A stretch of 64,000 nt of DNA from Prosapia bicincta (taxonomy: Eukaryota > Arthropoda > Insecta > Hemiptera > Cercopidae), in NCBI GenBank assembly GCA_036971475.1, contig JBAIZL010000003.1, forward strand, positions 104,250,233 through 104,314,232, read 5' to 3'. The position numbers and the translations under genes were made by a program. Positions within the stretch are counted from its first letter, which is position 1; each line of letters starts with the position of its first letter. This document shows, piece after piece, positions 12,014 to 23,077 of the stretch. Under the pieces are notes generated by a model that worked only from the letters and a program-made list of their open reading frames with translations, ran no database searches and was not told the origin of the DNA.

Positions 12014-12657
12014 TGTAAGTGATTACTAGTAGCTCACGCGAAGATGGAATCAACAAATGTTAAAATCATCCAGTTCAACTATGCAATTGATGCTGCTTTC
12101 CCAGGCTCCTGTGTTGAATTAAGCAGGATTTGCCAGTGGAACTCCCTCTCTGGACTACATTGAAAACCAAATTGCTTACCTGCTAGCTCAATATCTATTT
12201 GTTCTCAGAAGCATGTCCTTATGGTTTAAAAAATAAGCATAGTGTATATTTATATCCCTTTGATAAAGTATACAAATAATATTTTGTGAGGATTTGGCAA
12301 CTATTAAATTTGCTAGTTGAAAATATGTAAGATATTTACTTTATTAACTACGGATTGTTTATCTTATTATGAAATAAATTTAAACCGTTTAACTTGCTGA
12401 TTTAATTAAAACTTGTCACATAAAATTTCTTGAATCAATAATAAAAAAAAAAATTGAGTGATAAGCAATATTTATGTCTTCTTTATAAATCAAGGATTTA
12501 AAATTACTAGTATTATAATGGTATTAATAATATTATAATGTTATTATTTCAAGTATTATAAAATTACTAATATTTTGAAACAGAAGAAACATTCAAAATT
12601 ACAATTATGATTTAGCTGTTTGGATAATCTATAATTGTTCTAGTAAAACCTTAAATA
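12014..12657. other. Unassigned AT-rich DNA
   Basis: AT-rich stretch between the palindrome and the TA-flanked transposon. No supported feature was seen. Confidence 0.4.
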
Positions 12658-13970
12658 CAGGGTGACACACGGGAGACAGACGGGTTTTTAATGAAATAAT
12701 ACTCAGCCAACTTTAAAATTAATGCATGTTTACACAAAATCAAAGCTCAATATTTGCCATTTTAGTTAACAAAGTTATTCGTGAAAAATTATGACATCAA
12801 GGTGATGTCCATCATTTCGAATGCAGGACTCAAGTCTCTTCTCAAAATCCTCCCTCACACGGACTAAAATCTCTGCAGGGACACGGCAGCAATTTCTTGA
12901 ATGATTGTATTCTTCATCCAAATTTCGTGGTTTGTGGTTATAAACACAGTTTTTAAGGTATCCCCACAGAAAAATGTCACATAGGGCTCTACTGACAAGT
13001 CGGGAGACCTGGGAGGGCAAGGAACATTGCGAAAACGTGAGATAATCCGGCCAGGAAACATGCGTCTAAGAACTGTCATTGAAGTGTTTGCAGTGTGAGA
13101 TGTTACCCCATCCTGCTGGAACCAAACGCGTTTTAAATAGATTCGTCGTCTTCTTAGTTCTGGTTTCAAGAATGTTTCAAGCATATGAATGTAACGAACC
13201 GAATTAACAGTAACTGTGGCCCCGTTCTCTTCAAAAAAATAAGGGCCAATAATGCCAACAGAGCCAAGAGCACACCAGACTGTTACTTTTTCTGAGTGTA
13301 GAGGACGCTGGTGGATTAGGTATGGATGCTCTGGAGCCCAGTAACGTAGGTTTTGCTTATTCGTGGTCCCGTTTAAATGAAAATTAGCTTCATCGCTCAT
13401 CAATAAAATTTCATTTTCATTCGATCCCAAAATCACTTGCATTCTGCTAGCGAAGTCTTCTCGTACAGCAAAATCAGTTTCCTTAAGTTGTTGGACAATG
13501 AGCATCTTGTAGGGATGGAATTTTAATTCTTTATGCAAAATTCGTCTAACCGATTCACGATTGATTCGTAACTCACTAGCATGGCGTCTAGCTGACCGTC
13601 CTGAGCTTCTGACTACCGCTTTCCTTACTCTTTCAACATTTTCTGGTGTCGTTACTGCGTCTCAGGCCAGGATGTTCTTAGCCAGTATGCTTCCAGTTGA
13701 TCTGAAGTTTTTCACCCATCTGAGGATTGTGTTATGGCTCGGAATAGCTCCATGTCGACCGACATTAAACCGCCCACGAAACAATCGCTGCGTAGCAATA
13801 ATAGAATCACCACTTTCACGAAACTGTCATAGACAAACATTCGACGTTGCAAGTCCCACTACTCCATAGTGACTGAGTAAGTGAAATGGCGTCTTGTGTG
13901 GAACTATCCCTACCACCGCGCCCTCAGTACTACGCAGTTCAAAACTGTCCGTCTCCCGTGTGTCACCCTG
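12658..13970 (-). mobile_element. Tc1/mariner-superfamily transposon, complete ends with TA duplication
   Basis: A 1313-bp element with clear terminal inverted repeats: CAGGGTGACACACGGGAGAC at the left and the same sequence read from the minus strand at the right. It is flanked by TA on both sides (12656-12657 and 13971-13972). It holds one transposase gene on the minus strand, broken by frameshifts and a stop. The transposase resembles the arthropod proteins usually annotated as DUF4817-containing or Tc3-like transposases. Confidence 0.92.
12775..13867 (-). pseudogene. Tc1/mariner-type transposase, frameshifted
   Basis: The reading starts at an ATG at 13867 on the minus strand. An N-terminal helix-turn-helix region follows but is split by stops and frame changes (13867-13540). 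The longest intact part (13538-12864) has HKELKFHPYKM, then the first catalytic aspartate in LMSDEANFHLNG, KVTVWCALGSVGIIGPYFF, and the second in WFQQDGVTSHTA. The third-acid region PPRSPDLS runs into a frameshift, and the continuation FLWGYLKNCVYNHKPRNLDE is in another frame (13020-12775). The protein would be of normal length (roughly 350 residues) if unbroken. It is a pseudogene, although the transposon ends are intact. Confidence 0.85.
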
Positions 13971-13972
13971 TA

Positions 13973-15169
13973 CTTTTACAAAGTTAAAATATTGCATAAA
14001 CTGTTGTTACTTTCCTCCATAGATTTTTGTAATATTGTATACAGTACCTGTTTTTTGATCAATGTCACATTATCTGCTATAGCGTTCAGCCTTTGAATTT
14101 GAAAGAAAGAAGTTAATTTAAAATTTTCCTGAAAGAGAACAGAGATAAATTTTAAAAGGCAAATCTTTAAATTCCGTTATGAGATTTGCCACAGAGGTTA
14201 TGAACAAGATCTTGAATATAGTGGACAAATTGCTAAAGGCATTAGTTAAAACCAAAGTCTCTCATTTAATTACACTTTAATTTATATCTGATGAGATAGT
14301 ACTTCACTTCAGAGATGTAGTTGAATTGTTGGTATCTGCTCATCACTTTTGCACATAGTTGATGTAACGATGCACTTACAGGGTAAAATGTTCAGTAATA
14401 CAACTAAAATAAATAAAAGTAGTTTTACTTGAAGTTATAATATGACGTTTAAGGTTCATGAACCATTAGACTGTATAGAGTGTTGAGGATAACTAACATT
14501 TGAGTGAGAACCAAATTGTAAATTAAAAAAAGTAGTTGAAATTAAGAAAATGAATAATCCTTTAAATTAAGACTGATCTTGACAATAATTTGAAAAAGAT
14601 TTAACTGATATAGAAGGATGAAGTAGCAAGACACGAGCAAGCCACAATGGCGAGAGATGAAGAAAGAACAGAAAGGAGTGAACAGTTACAGAGACTTATT
14701 GAACACTGACACTGTAAGAGTTTGCAAGAATTCTGGATGATGACGTAAAAGTCATATGCCTGTTAGATTTAATCACTACTGACCAAAATATTGTAGAACA
14801 TAAAGTAAAGATAGAACTATGAAGTGCGCAGAAGCTCGTGCCCAATAATTTAACAGGTAACCTTAAACTAAACTGTTGACTATTACTAACTGTACCAGTC
14901 TGTTAGATTCTGTACCAAACACCTACTTTGACAGGTATGAACATCCAACAGCTACAATCTTATTAAAGTTTCACATTAGGGTGATAAAAGTCATGAAATA
15001 TCAAGAAAAAATAGCCTTTATTACTATGTTATAATGTATTCTGGTAAATAATACTTGAAGTACATATTCTATAAAATTTTAGAAACATGCAGTCCATTTC
15101 TGCTTTTTATTCCTCATTTCTAAAGTAATCAAATGATATTTAGTTAATTAGAGCTTAACCTCAAAATTT
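13973..15169. other. Unassigned intronic DNA
   Basis: No recognisable exon, transposon protein or RNA gene. Contains only short ORFs and AT-rich sequence. Confidence 0.4.
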
Positions 15170-15600
15170 GAAGGTTTGAGACTAAGGCTAAGGCAATGAT
15201 GAAATTTTTCCACGAGTCTGGATCCGATATATGGATGTTATTTTTTATAGAAAAAAAACCTTGATGAATTTTGTCCGGAACTTAATACATTTTTTCTTTC
15301 GATAAAGTTCACTGCTGAGGTAGAGGTGAAGAATAGCATTACCTTTCTTGATGTAATGGTGATGAGAGCAAACGGTAGGCTTTATTTTGACGTTCATAGG
15401 AAGCCTAAGCAAAGTTTCAGGTGCATCCCATATGATAATGCCACCCGAAAGAGCACAAATTAGCAGCATTTTGTAGTATGGCACACTGTTTAGTTAATTT
15501 ACCATTATTAAGAGAAAACTATTTGAAAGAACTAAACATGATATATAGAATAGCTGAATTTAACGGATTCGGGATTGACCTTGTTAAAATGTTTTAAGTG
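15170..15600 (+). pseudogene. Penelope-like element relic, family E: RT thumb region
   Basis: Broken + strand reading frames give KFTAEVEVKNSITFLDVMV and ANGRLYFDVHRKPKQSFRCI. After a frame change come further pieces reading NLPLLRENYLKELN and AEFNGFGIDLVKM. This is the conserved C-terminal RT region of Penelope-like elements (FLDV...RK...IP and the ELN...A..NG block). Palm motifs and a GIY-YIG domain are not recognisable. A hammerhead motif lies downstream at 15948-15979 in the same orientation, as expected for the 3' terminal repeat. Confidence 0.75.
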
Positions 15601-15947
15601 ATGTGTAAGTTTTGATGTTTGTTTTTTTCTGTTTTTAGTTGTAATTTTATATAAACCTATTTTATAAGTGAATTATTTATAATGTGTATTTATATAATGT
15701 ATCATTGTTATATTTAAACGGTTTTAGCTTTGTTTAGGGTTTGTATGTTGATGACGATGCGAGATAAGGAAAAAAAGAAAAAGAACAAAATAATAATAAT
15801 ATTACAATTATGTAAAATAAATAACTCTCCCGAGTAAGGAGTTTTGTGCTCCGTAGTTAGAATATTTTTATTGCTTGATTTTTTATGTTTTATTTTGTTT
15901 GTTTTATTGTTGTACAATAACTTGACAAAATATGTTAGTATTAGCCA

Positions 15948-15979
15948 AGCACTGAGGAAGGTGTCAAAACTAGTCTGTT
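15948..15979 (+). ncRNA. Compact hammerhead motif (family E), probably inactive
   Basis: Canonical core CTGAGGA (15952-15958) preceded by AGCA, which pairs with TGTT (15976-15979) as helix I. Helix II is minimal (GGTGTC). Helix III is the palindrome ACTAGT (15969-15974), followed by C17 at 15975. The bases at positions 12-14 read AAA instead of GAA, as expected after CpG decay of CGAAAC, which should abolish cleavage. Confidence 0.6.
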
Positions 15980-16337
15980 ATGAACTAGTATGTTTGTTGT
16001 ATTAAAAACTAATTTTTGGTGAGATTTTGAGTTAACTATTTTGTTTTTTATCGTTGTAAACAAATCATGTTTTGAATAATGATGTTTTTATATTAAAACA
16101 GGTCAAACCTGATGAATGATATGTTTAATTCTCAATAGTAAAGAACTTCAAATTGAATAATTATTTTTATATGGTTATTTACATATTGTAGCACTAAATG
16201 AAGGTAGCTACCTAGACTCAGAAATCAAGGTCCTGATTGGATCTTAGAACCAGTTCATTTAATCTTTTTAAAATTGATGTTTATAGATTTACTCTCTCAG
16301 AATTAAATGCTCAAAGCAATTTTTACTTGTGTTTCAG

Positions 16338-16573
16338 GTAGTGTTAGCTGCATTCAAGTGTATTTACCTCCACTTGGGTTGGAAACAGCACGTTTTGTGG
16401 TTCAAGTGATATCAACTTATTCAGAAATAAGTGGAAATATTGAAAGCATGGTAACAGTGCAGAAGAAGCAATTAATAACTCTCATAGTGACAGATAAGTC
16501 AATGTACAGGCCTGGTCAAGAAGTTAAATTCCGCATTCTTAGTTTGTCCCATTCTTTGAAGCCTGAGAATAGA
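16338..16573 (+). CDS. CD109/alpha-2-macroglobulin-like gene, internal exon (MG1 end, MG2 start)
   Basis: 236-nt exon bounded by TTTCAG at the 5' side and AGA|GTAAGT at the 3' side. It starts with two bases of a split codon and ends on a codon boundary. The translation contains ARFVVQVISTYSE and the hallmark of the MG2 domain of the alpha-2-macroglobulin/complement family, TDKSMYRPGQEVKFR (vertebrate consensus TDKPIYKPGQ.V.FR). Members are secreted or GPI-anchored glycoproteins acting as protease traps, complement-like opsonins or receptors. The first half of the exon, rich in hydrophobic residues, fits the end of MG1. The upstream coding exons are outside the window. The product is probably CD109- or insect TEP-like; which subfamily cannot be settled from these exons. 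Confidence 0.88.
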
Positions 16574-16899
16574 GTAAGTTGATTTGTAGCTTTTTATTTT
16601 ATATTATTTATAAAAATTAATGAACAAAGGTTATGGAACAATCAACTCCAGTTTATTGATATTTGTGTCACAGAATTTTATTGTTATAATATACTAAGTT
16701 ACTGATAGATTGTTCAGTAATATGTTGAGTAGCATGGTTTTATACCATTGTTCTATTAACCTTAGTTAACATATTTAGGAGAACCTCCATCAGTCAGACT
16801 GATTGATGTACTGACTGATATAATACTTTTAGCAGTACATAGTAAGTTCTGTCTGATGGTTTCTCTTCAAAAGAAGTTGACAAGAGTTGCTTGTTGTAA

Positions 16900-17235
16900 T
16901 AATCTTGTTCACTGAATTCACTGAATAAATTATAAGTAATTATTACGTAATTGAGTGAAAACTTTCGAACTTACTTGCTAACATGTTTCGAAACAATCAT
17001 TTCATTGACAAAGCCGACCCGCTACTGCCAGCGATCGCTCAAACAAGATTTATGAGTGAGAAGGGAGTTTGCGTTAAGGGTTTTTTTAACTATATAATGG
17101 AATAGCATGTTAGATTCGAAGTGTGTGGGGTCATTTAGGACATGTTGTTTTTGTGTTGTGTAATGTTGAAATTTTTCAAATTTTCCTATAGTGTTTAGTT
17201 TTTTTATATGATCTTGAATTTTGTAGTCCACTACG
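16900..17235 (-). pseudogene. Penelope-like element end, family D: C-terminal tail and terminal motif
   Basis: A minus-strand frame (17231-17022) reads KIQDHIKKLNTIGKFEKFQH and on to HFESNMLFHYIVKK, the region after the endonuclease in Penelope proteins (compare HFEANSLFHYMTHN at 30.7 kb). It is followed by the family D terminal sequence with its hammerhead-like fold (16977-17014) and the end region near GAATTCACTGA. The rest of the element is missing; a LINE 5' end starts near 17240. Confidence 0.78.
16977..17014 (-). ncRNA. Hammerhead-like fold (family D), core UUGUCAA
   Basis: Minus strand: helix I GCT/AGC, core TTGTCAA (17011-17005), one extra T, helix II GAAA/TTTC, GAA, palindromic helix III ACATGT (16981-16986) and U17. 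Relative to CUGANGA, positions 3, 6 and 8 differ. Four other copies of this terminal fold occur in the window, in variants of the same layout. Activity is doubtful. Confidence 0.45.
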
Positions 17236-17239
17236 TTTG

Positions 17240-18900
17240 GTGAAACTTAATCAGTCAACCCGCAGGGGGGTGCAGACTAGCTGCACCCTATTAAGAGGGT
17301 TTTGGCATCCCTCGCGGTACCCCAGCATAATATATACACTACAACAACACTCACTTCATTGTTGTACTCTTTATTACTCTTTCTACAAACACCACATTCA
17401 CAACACAATCATTACATATGAATACTCATATATTCTTCTAGGGAACCCTTGCGAGTTGGGAGTGCTGAAAAGTCCAGAGCTTGACTAATTCTGGTCCGGG
17501 ATGCTGATGTGAGCTTGCTCTGCTGAGACCTAAGCAAGGTTACTGGTCTGCCAGCTGCTTCGGCCCTTGGTCAGAGAGTGTCCGCAGTGCACAGGTGTCG
17601 AAGCCTGTGCACAGTATTATGAGTGCTCGACTGATGCCCATCCAGTCGAGCTAAGAAGAAAAGTTATAGGTTTGGAAATGATCTTTATGTAATCCAAGGG
17701 TGTACTCTTTACTATAGTCTCGCCCGTAATTCCTGGCTTTATACAATTTATGGATTCCACAATACCGTCCAATAATTCGAGTCTAAAGAGGTCACGTCAG
17801 GATTCACCTGTCGAGCCTAATAATGTATATGTGAGTAAGAAGTTGATGATGGAAACTACACCGGCATTGCCATTGCTAAAGTATTTAACATTTTCTAGTG
17901 CTGAAGAAGGGAATGAGCTTTAAAAAGTTTCTCATTTTCTTATTAACAAGGTGAACAATACCTGTGCGGGAGGTCCAGTTTCGTCTGTTAAAATATTGAG
18001 AAATGGGATAGTGCTTGTTCAAATGACTAATGAGAGAAAACGTTTTTGCTTTTAAAAATGATCTCCTTTTTTGATATAGTCAGGGTATCTGTGATTTCCC
18101 ACAGATTCTTGAATTACTCAAAGGGGGTGATCACATGTAGGGATTTAATGCACATCCTAATTGATGTAATTAAGTCTGAACTGTCATCTCAGTCAGTTTC
18201 AGATGTGCCTATCATGAAAATGGACAAAAGCGAGAAAATAGCAACAGCGTCTTTTATTGACACCTTTGGAAAACCAAAGATACCCGAATACTTACTTGCA
18301 GGTTTTCAAAGGCTCTCAGTCAGACCATATGTGGCTAACTCTAGGAGCTGCTTCAAGTTGACACTTCAAGCTGATGCGTTTCGGCTTATCAGCATATCAG
18401 CTCTAACTGTTCAAAGCAGAGCATATGCGGTAAATGTAGCATTGTAGGCCATGATTGATAGCGTTAATGATCCATAGTGCGCCAACTGTGTTGATGATCA
18501 CCCAGCATGATCTTGCAACTGCCCTTACTTTAAAGAAGAGAAAGCTATCTTAGGCATCATGGTTAAAGAAAAGATATTGTTATCAGAGGCCAAAAGAAGC
18601 GGTAGAACTTATGCCGCTACTCTGGCCACTTCCAAATCATCTTGTATCAACTGGGCTGAGCTGTCAAAGAAAATTGAAGTTCTAACAGAACAAGTTTCTC
18701 GCCGGTTGTCCTTAGTCACAAATGGTCCTATCTTGAATATGATACGACCTGCAACAACCCATCGTGATTTACCTCTTGTACCAACCCCTTCCTCTGGGAG
18801 GATTGGAGCACAAAATAAATCTTTAAGTGAGAGCCTAGTGATTCTGCGCAGAAAACATTGCCAATGGGTAACAAACTTTCTGCGTCTAGGACGTTAAAAC
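17240..18900 (+). pseudogene. LINE 5' region and ORF1 (gag-like), decayed
   Basis: GC-richer segment starting with a 5' UTR-like block (about 17240-17690), followed by ORF1 remnants in at least two frames. The ATG at 17754 opens a short frame. The longest piece (18046-18447) contains VITCRDLMHIL, TASFIDTFGKPKIPEYLLAG and RLSVRPYVANSRSC, matching the RNA-binding ORF1 protein of I/Jockey-type LINEs. Remains of CCHC knuckles follow (ANCVDDHPA then CNCPYFKEEKAIL near 18480-18550). A further frame ends at 18897 with an ORF1 C-terminal coiled region. No ORF2 follows, so the insertion is truncated or rearranged. It could be the 5' part of the LINE family seen at 15-1721, but there is no overlap to prove it. 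Confidence 0.75.
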
Positions 18901-19471
18901 AACACAAACATGTAAACTAGTGGTACAACAGACACATCACCACCGTGGCTATCGGGTATTCTAATTTTATTCAGGATTTTGTGTGCAGTAATCAGAGTAT
19001 TTTATAAATGCATTAGGTTGGACAGATCTTAATGTATTACATAGGATAATGTAATAATTCTTATTATTATTATTATGAGAAATTCTTATTAAGGTCTTAC
19101 TGTAAGATATTTGTATGAAATTACTGTATATAATTTGTAATATCTCATGAAATGCAAGAAGTGCGACGCTATTACTCAAAATTGCTATATATAATATTCC
19201 TCATTTTTGCTAGGTTTTGCCAAATTCTGTAGATTAATTTATTATAAATTTCATAAATGGTTGTCTGGCACTGTCACGGATTTTCTTATTCCTCAAATAT
19301 GATAAATCTAGAAATGGTAGAAACGTATGACAGTCGACAGATTCATGTTATCACCCCTTTTCTCTCACAGATCATGTGATGGTAGCTTACATTTTCTATA
19401 TTTTATAAAACATATACATACACACAAAACCTGTAATAAAATTGTTTAATTTATTTAAACTGTCACCATAG

Positions 19472-19588
19472 GTTTGGAAAGTGTGGGTGGAAGATCCATC
19501 TTCTACAAGAATCTTAGAGTGGAATGATTTGACAACTCAACATGGTCTGGTCGAACTAACATTTTCTTTGGATGAACACTCTCTCCAG
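19472..19588 (+). CDS. CD109/alpha-2-macroglobulin-like gene, internal exon (MG2)
   Basis: 117-nt exon of 39 codons, phase 0 at both ends, between CCATAG and CAG|GTTAGT. It reads VWKVWVEDPSSTRILEWNDL and then HGLVELTFSLDEHSLQ. This is the classic MG2 continuation of the family (I.V.DP...R...W.......G.....F.LS..P..G.W). It joins directly in frame to the preceding exon (2.9-kb intron) and to the next one, which begins GAWKIYVE. No anomalies. Confidence 0.9.
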
Positions 19589-19777
19589 GTTAGTTTTTAA
19601 TTTGCAATTTAGTTTTTGTATCACAATATATGCCAATTTGCTTTCATCTAATAGAAAATATATTACATATAAAACCATTTCATGTACTTAAAACAATTGG
19701 GTTTACTGTAGAGACAATAAACATAAATCTCATAACAAAACAGACCTTAATTTTTGTATAAAATAAAAAGTTTTATA

Positions 19778-19779
<2 letters not shown>

Positions 19780-19856
<77 letters not shown>
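19780..19856. repeat. (AT)n microsatellite
   Basis: Uninterrupted AT dinucleotide run of about 76 bp within the second intron. Confidence 0.98.
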
Positions 19857-19861
<5 letters not shown>

Positions 19862-20479
19862 GAACAAAGAAAGAATTTTTTATTATAAAACACATAGGAG
19901 GGACAATAGAAGTTTTGGAAGGAATTTTTCTATTGCTTGACATTTTATAAAATTTGATTCAATGTTCTATTTGGTGTAGAGAGAATTAAATAGATTTAGA
20001 CCAAACATTAATTTGGCAAATTATTAAAACAAACAAATTATAAGAAACTAATTAAATAAATTTTTGTAAATTTTAAAACAACTAAAGTTGCTTTAAAAAA
20101 GATATTTTATACAATATTTTAAACAAAATTGGATGCAAGAGCAGCTGGCAAGAGTCCAATACAGATAATATTTAAAATGATTCTGTGTGCCATTTGTTGA
20201 GTGGTAATGGCAACATGAGTAATGATAGTAGAGGTACCCTTGCATTGAGCTATGCATAAAGTTGAAAGAGGAATATTCTTGTACTTTGTTTTCAGAAGGT
20301 GACTATTTTATTGTTATTTAATTTTTCTTTGGAATTACATCACTAGTAAAGTTATAAAAACAAATTGGATGAAAATAAATCGTCATTCATCCAATACTGA
20401 TGATCTCAAATTAATTACAGATGCCATTAATGTGCTGTAGTAGGAAAAAACTTGAGGATGTTTTGAAAGAATGCAATCA

Positions 20480-21035
20480 AAGGAGAATAAAATAGTTGCT
20501 CGTTGTAATCATCTTGAATTCACTGATTAGACCATAATTAAATAATATGTAACTAAGTAAATACATAAGGGCTTACTTGCTGACGCGTTTTAAAACAATC
20601 ATTCCTTTTACGAAGCAAAGCCTCTACTGCCACCGTCCCGCTAAGAACAAAGGTTGTCGGTATGAGATTTATGAGTGTAGAGGGTTGGTTTGATTAAGTT
20701 GGTTGTGTGCTATGTATTGAAACAAGGTGCTGGTTTCAAAATGTGTGTGATCGTTGACAGATGTAATAGCTGGGACACTCGTTACATGTTAATTTTTAAA
20801 TATCCGGTATTACAATGTTTATATATGTGTCAACATATACAGATGACACACTTTTCAAAAACATCATCCACAGAACACACGATGAAACGCATATGACGTC
20901 AACAAGTACCAACATCATGAACCGGAAAACGACATCAGAAACATAGAGAAAAATAATTCAGTGATTTCACAATGGCCAAGTGACCGAAAGGTGTCTCATC
21001 ACACGGTGAAAATTAATTGCACTGAATGGTGAAAT
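20480..21035 (-). pseudogene. Penelope-like relic, family C/D end pair
   Basis: The left part, read on the minus strand, is the family D 3' end: terminal fold near 20575-20630 with the core region TCGTAAA, and endonuclease remnants near 20760-20800 matching the CNDC..YYI region at 31 kb. The right part (20820-21035) continues on the + strand into a different terminus with the family C hammerhead-like fold at 20961-21002. The same two end types also lie next to each other at 30.5-31.7 kb, so they are probably the two ends of one element. RT is missing. Confidence 0.7.
20961..21002 (+). ncRNA. Hammerhead-like fold (family C), core UUCACAA
   Basis: Helix I GTGAT (20961-20965) with ATCAC (20998-21002), a perfect 5 bp. 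Core TTCACAA at 20966-20972, one extra T, helix II GGCC/GACC, GAA at 20986-20988, helix III AGGTGTCT and C17 at 20997. Spacing is identical to the copy at 31562-31603. Position 3 is U and position 8 is A; position 5 is also changed (G to C), so this individual copy is probably inactive. Confidence 0.55.
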
Positions 21036-21060
21036 AATTGTTTACAAAAAATATATAATA

Positions 21061-21150
21061 ACTCTCACTCTCTCTCTCTCGCTCTCTCTCTCACTCACTC
21101 TCTCTCTCTCTCTTTCCCTCCCCCCTCTCTCTCTCTTTCCCTCCCCTTTA
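21061..21150. repeat. (CT)n-rich low-complexity tract
   Basis: Pyrimidine tract of CTCTCT runs with interspersed TTTCCCTCCC blocks, directly after the Penelope relic. Confidence 0.95.
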
Positions 21151-21703
21151 TTAGCAACAAATGAAAAAAAATCTCTAAAAATTATTTAGACAATTTTTAT
21201 TGATTAAATGATTAATTTTGTACATACTTTCTTATGTCACTTCAATTTGTGTATTTACAACTTCTAAAATGTTGTGAATTAGGGTTTCCAACTTCTTCAG
21301 GAGAAAAATTACGCCTGTAATCCTTAATATGAACAGAAACATAATCCAGAATATGTTGTACAAGAACAGCCTTTCACATCAAAGTTCTCCATTATGGATC
21401 AAGTACCGGCACTGATATCTCTAAATGAAAATGAAAGATGGAAGTTTTGATGCTATCTATAGAATTTCCTAGAAATTTGACCAATTATGTGAGTTAAAGG
21501 CAGGAGAACCTAAAAGTAATATAGCAATATAATAAGTACAAGTGGGGAACTGATAGTATTGATAATTATTGTTGTATTTTACCCACACAATTGTTACTGA
21601 ATTTATAAATTCTGATATCATATCACTGAACATTTGCTGCTCAACTCAATCTTATTATTTAAAAGGTGTACTGAAACGGGTTAGAATGTCCCGTTTCAAT
21701 TCA

Positions 21704-21792
21704 ATAAAAAAATTGAAATAATCTCAATTTATAAAAGATAATTTAAATAAAATTTTCAAGCCATGAAGATTGATCATTAAGTCTATAATTCT
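21704..21792 (+). repeat. 90-bp direct repeat, left copy
   Basis: Almost identical to 23491-23580 (one extra A there), same orientation. It includes AATTGAAATAATCTCAATTT and ends GTCTATAATTCT. The pair encloses the gag-protease segment. Confidence 0.95.
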
Positions 21793-21833
21793 GGGGAACA
21801 TCTCGGGAAGACCCGATAGAATTTCTATGCGAA

Positions 21834-22445
21834 ATGGAATCGTTATTTTCTGAAATAGATAACACTACGGAGGAAAATACGAAACTAAAAATCATAGAAA
21901 GATATTTGCAAGGTTCAGCCGACAGTTGGTGGAGAGCGGTTAAGAGGGGTACCGAGACGTATCAGGAATTCCGGCAGGAGTTTACTCGGCACTTCTGGAG
22001 CTTTCACCAACATGAAAGAATTCGGAAACAAATTAGTCAGGGCAGGTATAATAGTAGCGGGCCTTCCAACATGGCGGAATATTTCGTCATGATGGTAAAT
22101 AAAGCAAAAAATCTAGACCCAGTAATTCCCGAAAACCAGTTAATTTTTATGATTATGAAGCATTTCGGGACCAATGTACAGTTAGCTAGTGTGGGTAACC
22201 CCACACAAAATATCAAACAGGCTATTGCGTTTCTTGTACAGCTGGACAAGGTTACAGAGAACGACCGCGGTAACGGCAATGCAAACCGGGCACTGCCGCG
22301 CTTCGTCACTTCTCACCAACAAAAACCTGACCAAAACCCGAAATACTATGGTGAAAACCAAAAACTACCAATACCAAAGTACCCTAAAAAACCAAATCCT
22401 ACACGTTCTATCCCCGGACCTAGTGACACTCAGCCAAAAAACTAG
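21834..22445 (+). pseudogene. Ty3/gypsy-type gag fragment (capsid)
   Basis: Frame of 203 codons matching the retrotransposon gag/capsid domain: GSADSWWRAVKRGTETYQEF, then a helix-rich stretch MAEYFVMMVNKAKNLDP and ending in a proline- and asparagine-rich tail. The motif order matches the gag at 46882-48393 (ARWWESI, YFVERVMLLRNMVP). The N-terminal coiled coil is absent, so the protein is truncated at its start. No CCHC knuckle is visible. Gag would form the particle that packages element RNA. A protease frame follows after about 160 bp. Confidence 0.8.
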
Positions 22446-22609
22446 CGAGAGGGATCTCTAGCAAGGAGGAGCATTGTCCGTTATCAGGGCTAAGGATCCG
22501 TAAACAAAGATCGCCAAAACGCAGTAGCCCTATTTATAAAGGTCGTCAAATTTACCATCATGACGAAATAGTGAGCCTAAACGGCTTATCCCTATTTATG
22601 TGAGATGAG

Positions 22610-23077
22610 TTGTTAGAGGAACACGATAGTAACATAAACAAGATAGAACAAGTAGTGGAATGCCCTTTAATTAGCTGTAGTATAAACGAAGAAGGGATAA
22701 TGGCGGAAGTGGACACTGGAGCGCAGGTTTCCGTAATAAATGCCAATAAATATATTGCCCTAAAACAGCAAGGCAATATGTTTTATGAATTACCCGTAGC
22801 TAACCTGGGAATTGTAACAGCAATAGGCTCTACTTGCAAAAGGGTCAGATTGCAAACCCTGTTGCCTCTGACACTCCAAGGGTACACAAAGGAATTTGTA
22901 TTCCTAATTGTGGAAAACTTACGAGTTGACCTCATATTGGGTATGAGTACTTTGTGTGAACTAAAAACTCGCATAAATTTGGATAAATCGTTTATGTCAT
23001 ATGACATGAACGGGCAAATGCTCTGGCAAGATTTTATAAAAACGGGTAATACTGTAAATGAAAGTTTACCTGATTAA
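22610..23077 (+). pseudogene. Retropepsin-like aspartic protease domain
   Basis: Frame of 155 codons with the catalytic loop EVDTGAQVSVI (near residue 35) and the second conserved segment VDLILGMSTL near residue 105, as in LTR-retrotransposon proteases. Upstream bases 22540-22610 are partly open in the same frame. The frame stops after the protease and no reverse transcriptase or integrase follows. The element is therefore gag-protease only, either truncated or non-autonomous. Lysine- and asparagine-rich open sequence continues to 23508 without motifs. Confidence 0.82.

Noticed and set aside
16307..16337. ATG at 16307 as the start of the macroglobulin gene
   Set aside because: It precedes a good TTTCAG acceptor, shows no signal peptide, and the exon encodes internal MG1/MG2 sequence.
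22037..22309. 90-codon minus-strand ORF inside the gag fragment
   Set aside because: Antisense shadow without motifs; the plus frame matches gag.
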